In this document: in pieces, positions 1-6,101 of the stretch | Layout of the letters: each line of letters starts with the position of its first letter | How positions within the stretch are numbered: the first letter of the stretch is position 1 | Source of the DNA: JBLHGN01 sp047616325 | GTDB lineage: Bacteria; Pseudomonadota; Gammaproteobacteria; Pseudomonadales; Cellvibrionaceae | Assembly (NCBI GenBank): GCA_047616325.1 | Contig: JBLHGN010000223.1 | Coordinates: forward strand, 1-6,192 | Direction: 5' to 3' | DNA length: 6,192 bases | Position numbers and translations under genes: made by a program | Notes under the pieces: generated by a model | The model's input: only the letters and a program-made list of their open reading frames with translations | Told to the model about the DNA's origin: nothing | The model's database searches: none

Positions 1-2
1 AT

Positions 3-416
3 GATCAAATGTCACCCATTGATATTGTTGATGTGATGATGTTTGTCGACCAAGAAACGGAGTTTCTTGGTGCCTTTAAACACATTGTTCCAGGAAAAGA
101 GAAGAAGGCTTTGGCCAAACAGGTGTTACTGGGGTGCATTATGGGGCATGGAACCAATTATGGGATCCACACATTATCTAGTGTTTGTGACTGTTCTGCT
201 TAGGCACTCCGTAGCATGAATGAGAGCTACATTCATCACGAAAATTTGCAATCAGCCAGTGACAGTATTGCTAATAGGATGACGGCATTACCCATTTTCG
301 AGCATTATACTATTGACAAGCAAGCGCCGTTCTCCAGTATTGATGGGCAGAATTTTGAGTGTCGAATTAATACCTTTAAAGCGCGTTTTTCGTCAAAATA
401 TTTTCGGAAAGGTAAA
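3..416 (+). pseudogene. Tn3-family transposase (TnpA) fragment, DDE domain, degenerate
   Basis: This frame is open to the left window edge and reads like the catalytic region of Tn3-family transposases (the DDE_Tnp_Tn3 family). Recognisable pieces are a segment around IDIVDVMMFVDQETEFLGAF, the GHGTNYGI stretch, then ESYIHHENLQSASDSIANRM, LPIFEHY and SSIDGQNFE, followed by KARFSSKYF. The Asp of SSIDGQ corresponds to a catalytic acidic residue of the family. An in-frame TAG at 201-203 interrupts the domain, and the same frame resumes at once with clearly homologous sequence, so it is a nonsense mutation. Family homology stops near residue triplet KGK (about 414), where IS3-type sequence begins, so the last catalytic Glu and the rest of the C-terminus are missing. 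Full-length TnpA is about 1000 residues; only about 138 codons remain here. It is certainly inactive unless the window edge hides more, and even then it is truncated. Confidence 0.8.
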
Positions 417-623
417 GTTTTCATTGAGCGTTTTTGGCGCGCGGTAAAGTACGAAGAAATATACCTTAATGAATACGCAACGACGGACGCATTGCGAAAA
501 GCGCTGAAGAGATATTTCCATTTTTACAACACTGAACGCCCGCACCAAACGTTCGATGCAGCGACGCCATGAGAAATTTATCAACAGTCAATCGAATTGA
601 TTAAGGCGGCGAGAAGTGAATGA
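417..623 (+). pseudogene. IS3-family transposase (OrfB) C-terminal fragment
   Basis: The translation contains the signature end of IS3-family OrfB integrase cores: FIERFWRAVKYEEIYL, then YFHFYNTERPHQTFD and TP. The Glu of FIERFWR corresponds to the last acidic residue of the DDE triad. The first two catalytic Asp residues and all of OrfA are absent. The stop TGA at 570-572 falls where related proteins continue (TPWEIY-like). Reading through gives EIYQQSIELIKAARSE up to TGA at 621-623, so TGA probably replaced TGG (Trp). The fragment is fused in frame to the upstream Tn3-family remnant, giving one open frame of 118 codons from ATG 216 to 572 that is a chimera of two transposases. No function is expected. 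Confidence 0.85.
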
Positions 624-810
624 AAACCCAAATCCTGTGCACTTGTGAATGATTCCGCCTACGTCGGACCGGCTCAAGCAGAGACGTATGGAGAAGCCAT
701 GGACAACAAAAAGACGTTGCCCGCAGCTGTGCCACACTCTTGAGCTTATCCTTCACAGGGCACACAGGAACTGCAATAATAATGTATCTTAAATTATGAA
801 AATATTGTCT

Positions 811-830
811 CGAAAGAGGGGTCCACTTCA
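811..830 (+). repeat. IS3-family right terminal inverted repeat
   Basis: The sequence ends GGGGTCCACTTCA. On the minus strand this reads TGAAGTGGACCCC, typical of IS3-family tips that start with TG and carry a run of C. IS30-type coding sequence starts immediately after it, which supports this as the exact edge of the element. The left partner is not in the window, so the repeat cannot be confirmed by pairing. Confidence 0.65.
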
Positions 831-968
831 AAGCCATTAGATCAGGTGTCTAAAGAAGAGGTGCGTGCTGCTGCTAATGCGATGAATCATCGACCGCGAA
901 AATATTTGGGATATAAAACTCCTTGGGAAGTGTTTGCTGAATCCCCCAAAATAAATGCTTTTATTTAA
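831..968 (+). pseudogene. IS30-family transposase C-terminal fragment
   Basis: Starting directly after the IS3 tip, the frame reads KPLDQVSKEEVRAAANAM, then NHRPRKYLGYKTPWEVF, and ends at TAA 966-968. The NxRPRKxLGYxTPxEVF motif is the hallmark C-terminal end of IS30-family transposases. Only about 45 codons of a protein usually over 300 residues long remain, with no start codon of its own and no DDE residues apart from this tail. The simplest reading is that an IS3-family element inserted into an IS30-family transposase gene and the rest of both was later lost. Confidence 0.8.
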
Positions 969-998
969 TGGGTGGTGTACTTATAGGTTGAATTCGCC
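969..998 (+). mobile_element. Probable right end of the IS30-family element
   Basis: Thirty bases separate the IS30 transposase stop from the start of RCK_C-like coding sequence. They contain a short stretch ending in GGTTGAATTCGCC, in the place and of the length expected for an IS30-family terminal repeat. The left repeat is absent, so the exact edge (about 994-1000) is a guess based on where unrelated coding similarity resumes. Confidence 0.45.
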
Positions 999-1000
999 AA

Positions 1001-1293
1001 GGTTATGGTGTCGGTGAAATCTATAGCTCCAAGTTCGTTGGTCTTAGTATCGAAGAGACGAAATTACGAGAACAGATGTTAATCTTCTCACGCTTTATCG
1101 CGGTGCAAAAACTATTGCTATTGCTAATCCAAAACGAGAACGTATATTAGAGGCGAATGATAAATTACTCTGTTTTGGCAAGTTCGACTCAATGCGAAGA
1201 ATGGTGCCCGTAAGAACTAGATGTCGTCGTCGGACAGATATTGCTGAGTTGCCTGCGGATCTACCTACAGATGCGTTTCCCGATGAAAATTAA
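1001..1293 (+). pseudogene. RCK_C (TrkA-C) domain protein, 3' fragment with frameshift
   Basis: The first part, in frame 2, reads GYGVGEIYSSKFVGLSIEET then KLREQ. After a one-base slip near 1073-1077 the continuation is in frame 1: DVNLLTLYRGAKTI, then NPKRERILEANDKLLCFGKF, ending with a basic stretch (VRTRCRRR), an acidic tail and TAA at 1291-1293. The pattern (G.S..E...R......L.R......P.....L...D.L...G) fits the regulatory RCK_C/TrkA-C domain, which in relatives binds small ligands and gates potassium channels or transporters. The N-terminal part of the protein is missing, cut by the IS30 end. A tandem ATTGCT repeat at about 1114-1125 inserts an extra Ile-Ala pair. I cannot name the parent protein. 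It is a dead remnant, probably the native gene into which the IS30 element jumped. Confidence 0.65.
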
Positions 1294-1318
1294 TTGAAAT
1301 TATCTTTGAATATATTAA

Positions 1319-1374
1319 CCGTACGTAGCTTAAATTGAATTCTTAAGCTTAATCTAGGCTGCGTGCGGTTATTT
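1319..1374 (+). terminator. Possible rho-independent terminator
   Basis: A 12-base-pair stem pairs 1319-1330 (CCGTACGTAGCT) with 1357-1368 (GGCTGCGTGCGG). Three pairs are G.U wobbles, spaced every fourth position, around a 26-base AT-rich loop, and TTATTT follows. The wobbles pair only in the + strand transcript; the minus-strand copy would have A.C mismatches. This fits termination of the old RCK_C gene better than of the minus-strand operon. An alternative hairpin inside it pairs AGCTTAA (1327-1333) with TTAAGCT (1343-1349). The long loop and modest U tract lower the confidence. Confidence 0.45.
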
Positions 1375-1383
1375 GAAAATTAG

Positions 1384-2298
1384 TTACCATCCATGTTTTT
1401 TCTGTAGGCATTGTATAGCCATGGCTGCAGCTGAGGTGCGATTATCTACATCTAGTTTTTTGAATAACTGCTCCAAATGCTTATTTACTGTGCGGGGGCT
1501 AAAATCAAGAATTTGTGCAATCTCACGATTGGTTTTTCCTTTGGCTAGCCATAGAAATACTTCAGACTCTCTTTTGGTTATGCCAAAAAAGTCCTTTAAT
1601 ACTCCAGTTTCATCGGCTCCGTCCTCGTCGACAAGGCGAACGTAATGTTCGCCTTGCTCTGAAATTCCCACGTAAATTGATGTGTAGCCCTTTCCGGCAG
1701 AAGGGAAGTGAAATTTATTTCCCTCTTTAGGGCTGTGCTTCAGCCAATTTTTAAGATCGGATGTGAAGGTGTTACCTAAATCCTGCGAGTGAATCTCGGC
1801 TAATAATTTATCGACAGTTGGTGTAGCCCAAAGTTTTGTGCCCGAGCCGTCTACTGCAAATATATTTTGACCCGCAGAATCTAGTGCGGTTTGTGCGCTG
1901 AGTGTTGTGCGAGCATTTAGTAGGTGAACTTTTATCCTAGCGATAAGCTCTAGGGGATTGATGGGTTTTGTAAGGTAGTCTACTCCACCCGCAGCAAAGC
2001 CTTTAATAATGCTATCTGTATCGCTGAGGCCGGTCATAAAAATTACAGGAATATTTTTTAATGCGGGGTTTGATTTTAATAGTGTGCATGTATCGAAACC
2101 ATCCATTCCAGGCATAATGGCGTCCAATAATATAACATCGGGAGTTATCTTTTTCGCAATGGCGATTGCCTGTTTTCCCTCCAAGGCAACAAGCGTGGTC
2201 ATGCCCGTTGTTTCGAGGGCGTCATTTAGCATCCCGAGAGTGTCGGGGGAGTCGTCGACTATCAGTACAAGATAGCCGGTGCTAGGTTCTGTTATCAT
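1384..2298 (-). CDS. LuxR-family two-component response regulator (REC, PAS-like linker, GerE HTH)
   Basis: This is a cytoplasmic DNA-binding response regulator of 304 residues. The receiver domain (about 9-128) has the acidic pair D15/D16, phosphoacceptor D59 in LLDAIMPGMDG, the switch residue T89 in FMTG and K111 in LTKP. A linker (about 140-222) with AVDGSGTKLWATP resembles a degenerate PAS fold. The LuxR/GerE helix-turn-helix (about 238-300) contains KRESEVFLWLAKGKTNREIA and SPRTVNKHLEQLFKKL. At 304 residues it is longer than NarL-type regulators (about 210), and the linker accounts for the difference. ATG at 2298-2296 overlaps the kinase stop TGA (2297-2295) as ATGA and has a good GGAGGA upstream, so coupled translation with the kinase is expected. 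The kinase is its obvious partner. Its likely target is the divergent gene at 6102 and perhaps its own operon; this is inferred from position only. Confidence 0.93.
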   Translation of the reverse strand: MITEPSTGYLVLIVDDSPDTLGMLNDALETTGMTTLVALEGKQAIAIAKKITPDVILLDAIMPGMDGFDTCTLLKSNPALKNIPVIFMTGLSDTDSIIKGFAAGGVDYLTKPINPLELIARIKVHLLNARTTLSAQTALDSAGQNIFAVDGSGTKLWATPTVDKLLAEIHSQDLGNTFTSDLKNWLKHSPKEGNKFHFPSAGKGYTSIYVGISEQGEHYVRLVDEDGADETGVLKDFFGITKRESEVFLWLAKGKTNREIAQILDFSPRTVNKHLEQLFKKLDVDNRTSAAAMAIQCLQKKHGW

Positions 2299-5200
2299 GA
2301 CTTTGGATCCTCCATCATATTGATAATTTCTTTAAAATTAATTGTGTTTATATTACGTTTTAAACGATTGATGAATTCTGGGTTTAATTCACTAGATACA
2401 TTAAGCTTTTCTGCGATTTTTTTTAAAGCACTAAGATGTCCAGTTTCTGCATTTTCTCTTATTTCTTCGCGAGTCGCGTAATCCAATTTTTTATATGTTT
2501 GGGAGCTGTCATTAAAACCGTAGTCTCTAATGGTTAACGAAACTGCGCCAGATATATCGCTGCCACTGCTGTCGTAATACCATTGTAGTGCGAGATATTT
2601 TGCGAAGCGCTGTAGGAGATAGTCCAATCGGATGGGCTTTATTAGGTAGTCATCGTAGGCATCGATATTTTTGGCCGCATTGTGACGATCTAATTCGGCA
2701 TCACTTAATGTATCTTCATTTGCGTTTGCAGTAACCATCAAAATGGGAACTTTAAAGCCATTTCCTCTAAGATGTTTTGCTAGCTGTGGGCCGCTCATAC
2801 CAGGCATTTGTCTATCGATAAGAAAAATGTCTGGAGTAAAGTCTTTCACCATAGCCAGGCAAGATTCAGCGTCGTGCGCCTCTGCCACTAAAAAATCGAG
2901 GGGCTCTAGCAAATCGCTTATGAGTCCGCGGTGAGTGGCGTCGTCATCTACAATCATCACTGATCGTCTTGGCCCCTCATAACCAACAATATTTTTAGTT
3001 TTTATCTTTTCATTTTGGGGGAATTCAATACGCGAAAGCATTAACGATACTGTAAAAATACATCCTCCTACAGGGTTGGCCGCTACAGTTATATCGCCCC
3101 CCATAATGTCGGTCAACAAACGCGTAATTGTAAGCCCGAGGCCTGTACCGGCTACTACGGGGCTACCTGGTCGGCGCACTCGCTCAAAAGGCCTAAATAT
3201 ACGTTCCAACTCATCTTCATGAATCCCTACGCCGGTATCACACACCTTAAATTCAGCAACTTGATTCCTATATCTTATTGAAAGTTTAACTTCACCGGCT
3301 TCTGTGAATTTAATTGCATTGGAAAGAAGGTTGATAAGAATTTGACGAATACGTTTTTCGTCACCAACAACAGCTTCGGGAATGGCAGATTGTCTTTCGC
3401 AAATGAATTTTAGCCCTCGGTCCTCCGCTTGAATGCGAAACATTTTTTCAATCTGTTTTATAAGACTTTGAAACCGTATAGGGTTACGTTTAATATCCAA
3501 ACGACCGGCTTCAATTTTTGATATATCCAGTAGCCCTTCAATAAGATCCGCTAAATGTTCTCCAGACCGTTTTATTACAGAGATTTTCTCCCTGGTCCGC
3601 TCGTCTAGGTTATGGTCCATTACCATCAGTTGAGCGTAGCCGAGCACTGTGTTTAGTGGAGAGCGCAATTCGTGGCTAATGCCCGTTAAATATCGGCTTT
3701 TTGCATTATTAGCAGCCTCTGCTTGCTCTTTAGCAATTTGTAATTGATTGTCAGTTTTACTGTGTGCTTCAATTTCGTCCATTAGTCGTCGCGTTTGCGT
3801 TTGTGATTCTTCCTGGGCTACTAGTTGACTTTGGTGAGCTAATACAAACAGCCAACATATAACGCCAGCAACAATAAGCAATATAAAGAATACTTTCCAG
3901 AGCGTTGCTTCGAGGAGTAGGTTGGTTTCGACATTGTCTGTTTGAATGTTGGTATATATTAAGGCTAAAAATATTCCAGTCACTGCGGCTACTAAAGCCA
4001 GAAGGGATGCAAAGTGAACAAGCCGGAGATTAATGTAGTCAGCTGCAAAACTGGGTAGAAATCGATGAGAAAGCGCAATTAGTTTCTTACCCAGCTTATG
4101 GTCAGGTTTGCATAAGTCGTGGCAGCGTGCATCGAGAGAGCAACACAGCGAACATATATAGCCGTCGTAGGCAGGGCATCTCGCCATATCTTCATTTTCA
4201 AAAGTATTTAGACAAATAGTACATTCGACTTCTTTTTGTTGGTCGCTAAATACATACGTTGGACGAGCTATATAGAATTTACCCTTAGTAAATAGGGCAA
4301 TAGCTGGAGCAATGATAAATGCAGTGCCAAGCGCCACAAAGTGCGCGAGTGCTTGTTCTATCTCACCAAAGGAACCCAGATAGGCAAAAATACCGATAAT
4401 GGATGCGATAAGCATTGCGCCTACGCCTACTGGATTTACATCGTAAAGGTAAGCGCGTCTAAATTCTATATGCTTAGGGCTTAAACCAAGAGGCTTGTTT
4501 ATAATTAAATCGGCTACTAATGCGCCAACCCAACTCACTGCCACAATTGCATAAATGCTAAGGGTGCTTTCGAAGGCGTGGTAAATTCCGAGTTCCATAA
4601 GGAGCAGAGCGATGGCAACATTAAACACTAACCAGACAACCCGCCCAGGGTGGTTGTGGGTTAAGCGCGAGAAAAAATTTGACCAGGCTATAGAACCGGC
4701 ATAAGCGTTGGTCACATTAATTTTTAACTGTGAAATAACCACGAATATGCCAGCATAAACGAGTGCTAGATGAGGGTTGTTAGTAACGTATGAAAAGGCA
4801 ACCGAATACATGATAGTAGGGTCACTTGCTTCAACAGCCTGCCATCCATGCTTAATAGCAACGACTGCGAGAAATGATCCTATTAATATTTTGATGCAAC
4901 CCACCACAATCCATCCCGGCCCGGCGACAACTAAAGAGCACCACCACCGTGTACTATTTGAGGCGTCTTTTGGCGGTAAAAAGCGCAGAAAATCAACCTG
5001 CTCACCAATTTGAGCTATTAGCGAGAACATTACAGACGCAGCAGCACCAAACAAAATAACGTTTAAGCCCGTTGCAGTTTGCTTTGCCCCAATATAGTTC
5101 TGCCATTCAGAAAATAAAGTTGCATCGTTAAATAATATATAAATAAATGGGAGTAATTGAAGCACAATCCACACGGGTTGCGTGAATAGCTGAAAGCGAC

Positions 5201-5714
5201 TTATAAAGGTTATGCCATAGAAGACGAGAGGAATTACAACAAGTGAGCTAACGATATAGCCTATAGCAAGCGGAACACCCATAGTTAGCTCAAGTGCCTT
5301 AGCCATAATAGCTGCTTCTAGGGCGAAAAATATAAAAGTAAATGAAGCGTAAATAAGTGAAGTTGCCGTAGAGCCTATATATCCAAATCCTGCACCGCGA
5401 GTGAGCAAATCAATATCTATGCCATATTTTGCAGCATAAAAGCAAATGGGGAGGCCAGCAAAAAAAATCAATAACCCCACAACCATTACAGCGGCTATTG
5501 TATTTTCAAAACCGTAATTTAGTGTTATCGATGCCCCAATAGCCTCCAAAGCCAGAAAAGAAATCGCCCCAAGGGCTGTATTCGCAACTCGTCCCAGAGA
5601 CCAGCGACGAGAGGCCTTCGCAGTAAAGCGTAGGGCATAGTCTTCCAGCGTCTGGTCGTTAACCCATTGATTGTAACGCCTGCGTACTCGGTATATCTGT
5701 TGTTTTGCGGCCAT
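2295..5714 (-). CDS. Hybrid sensor histidine kinase with N-terminal NCS1-like transporter domain
   Basis: This is an inner-membrane sensor kinase of 1139 residues. Residues about 40-480 form about 12 hydrophobic helices resembling NCS1 nucleobase/cation symporters (CodB/Mhp1 type). These include an early TLEDYALRF and ANTALGAISFLALEAIG stretch, GEQVDFLRF after the sixth helix, and NVTNAYAGSIAWSNF. A cysteine cluster follows (C498, C501, C513, C521, C524, C525, C531, C535), probably a zinc-binding fold. Then come two more helices (about 565-590 and 606-628) and a coiled coil (about 630-675). The kinase core has H681 in SHELRSPLN, N795/N799 in NLLSNAIKFT, DTGVG (826-830) and GTGLGL (856-861). 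The receiver has D923-D925, phosphoacceptor D967 in LIDRQMPGMSG, T995 and K1026. A helical tail (about 1060-1137) lacks a clear Hpt histidine. All catalytic residues appear intact. The ATG is the first start after an in-frame TAA at 5723-5721; its Shine-Dalgarno is weak (GAGA). The ligand is unknown. The transporter module suggests a nucleobase, allantoin, urea-like or other small nitrogenous compound. Confidence 0.92.
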   Translation of the reverse strand: MAAKQQIYRVRRRYNQWVNDQTLEDYALRFTAKASRRWSLGRVANTALGAISFLALEAIGASITLNYGFENTIAAVMVVGLLIFFAGLPICFYAAKYGIDIDLLTRGAGFGYIGSTATSLIYASFTFIFFALEAAIMAKALELTMGVPLAIGYIVSSLVVIPLVFYGITFISRFQLFTQPVWIVLQLLPFIYILFNDATLFSEWQNYIGAKQTATGLNVILFGAAASVMFSLIAQIGEQVDFLRFLPPKDASNSTRWWCSLVVAGPGWIVVGCIKILIGSFLAVVAIKHGWQAVEASDPTIMYSVAFSYVTNNPHLALVYAGIFVVISQLKINVTNAYAGSIAWSNFFSRLTHNHPGRVVWLVFNVAIALLLMELGIYHAFESTLSIYAIVAVSWVGALVADLIINKPLGLSPKHIEFRRAYLYDVNPVGVGAMLIASIIGIFAYLGSFGEIEQALAHFVALGTAFIIAPAIALFTKGKFYIARPTYVFSDQQKEVECTICLNTFENEDMARCPAYDGYICSLCCSLDARCHDLCKPDHKLGKKLIALSHRFLPSFAADYINLRLVHFASLLALVAAVTGIFLALIYTNIQTDNVETNLLLEATLWKVFFILLIVAGVICWLFVLAHQSQLVAQEESQTQTRRLMDEIEAHSKTDNQLQIAKEQAEAANNAKSRYLTGISHELRSPLNTVLGYAQLMVMDHNLDERTREKISVIKRSGEHLADLIEGLLDISKIEAGRLDIKRNPIRFQSLIKQIEKMFRIQAEDRGLKFICERQSAIPEAVVGDEKRIRQILINLLSNAIKFTEAGEVKLSIRYRNQVAEFKVCDTGVGIHEDELERIFRPFERVRRPGSPVVAGTGLGLTITRLLTDIMGGDITVAANPVGGCIFTVSLMLSRIEFPQNEKIKTKNIVGYEGPRRSVMIVDDDATHRGLISDLLEPLDFLVAEAHDAESCLAMVKDFTPDIFLIDRQMPGMSGPQLAKHLRGNGFKVPILMVTANANEDTLSDAELDRHNAAKNIDAYDDYLIKPIRLDYLLQRFAKYLALQWYYDSSGSDISGAVSLTIRDYGFNDSSQTYKKLDYATREEIRENAETGHLSALKKIAEKLNVSSELNPEFINRLKRNINTINFKEIINMMEDPKS
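2305..2313 (-). promoter_or_regulatory. Ribosome binding site for the response regulator
   Basis: On the minus strand GGAGGATCC lies just before AAAGTC-ATG, putting GGAGGA about nine bases from the ATG at 2298. It lies inside the last codons of the kinase gene. It fixes the start that overlaps the kinase stop codon. Confidence 0.75.
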
Positions 5715-6101
5715 TCTATTTTATTCTCGGCGTGGCGCATTTCTGGGTGGCGTAAATGTGTCACACCACCGATACCCCATAAGTTTGATCAAAAGAAACC
5801 TTGTAAATCTACTTGCGTGTTCTATCTGCTCAAAACCTACCTCTGAATACTCACATCCTTAACTACTACTGCCAGATTCGGGCCATTTGTACTCAAGTGC
5901 GTAAATTAAAACCGAGTGTGCTCTAAAGTAAGCTGTCACGTTCAACGTCTATCTGACACTAACACCAACACTTTCTCTTCCCTATGCGTCAAATTACGTA
6001 GAGCGGGGGACCATTTGTCGAATACCCACATCGGCACGTTCCGAACAAAATGGCTGCAGTAACACTTTTACCTTTACAAGCATCGACATTGAGGATTAAC
6101 C
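5715..6101. promoter_or_regulatory. Divergent intergenic regulatory region
   Basis: This 387-base stretch lies between the minus-strand kinase start and the + strand gene at 6102. I see no gene or RNA in it. It must carry promoters for both directions, but I could not find a convincing -35/-10 pair on either strand. Short elements that could be operators are TTTGATCAAA (5784-5793, a perfect 10-base palindrome), TGTGTCACA (5757-5765) nested between GGTGG (5746-5750) and CCACC (5766-5770), and TACGTA (5995-6000). GCGTAAAT occurs at 5750-5757 and 5899-5906, and CCATTTGT at 5883-5890 and 6011-6018. None is strong enough to assign to a regulator. Confidence 0.5.
6091..6095 (+). promoter_or_regulatory. 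Ribosome binding site for the gene at 6102
   Basis: GAGGA is followed by TTAACC and then ATG at 6102-6104, a normal Shine-Dalgarno spacing. It supports this start even though only 30 codons of the gene are visible. Confidence 0.7.

Larger units (their letters stand above)
417..830 (+). mobile_element. IS3-family element remnant, right end
   Basis: This covers the OrfB tail, about 190 bases of 3' non-coding DNA (624-810) and the right terminal repeat. The non-coding segment holds no gene I can support; an open minus-strand frame across it is a shadow. The left two thirds of the IS are missing, removed at the junction with the Tn3-family fragment. The boundary near 417 is estimated from where protein homology changes and may be off by about 10 bases. 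The right boundary is placed on the terminal TG...CA-type end. Confidence 0.7.

Noticed and set aside
393..584. Minus-strand open frame opposite the transposase chimera
   Set aside because: It is antisense to clear IS3 and Tn3-family coding sequence and has no recognisable motif.
601..837. Minus-strand open frame of 78 codons
   Set aside because: It lies across IS3 3' non-coding DNA and the terminal repeat, resembles no family, and has no ribosome binding site I could see; the + strand explanation accounts for the region.
1373..2275. Several + strand open frames (1373-1645, 1515-1730, 2009-2275)
   Set aside because: All are shadows of the response regulator gene, whose conserved motifs fix the coding strand.
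5525..5764. Minus-strand frame with an ATG upstream of the kinase start
   Set aside because: It overlaps the kinase N-terminus in another frame, and its translation lacks family features. The kinase frame carries the conserved N-terminal NCS1-like sequence.
5755..5770. Possible CRP site around TGTGTCACA
   Set aside because: It lacks the TGTGA-N6-TCACA spacing; only a compact nine-base palindrome is present.
6030..6050. Possible sigma-54 promoter (CGGCACGTTCCGAAC)
   Set aside because: The GG-N10-GC core fails: the -12 GC dinucleotide is absent.
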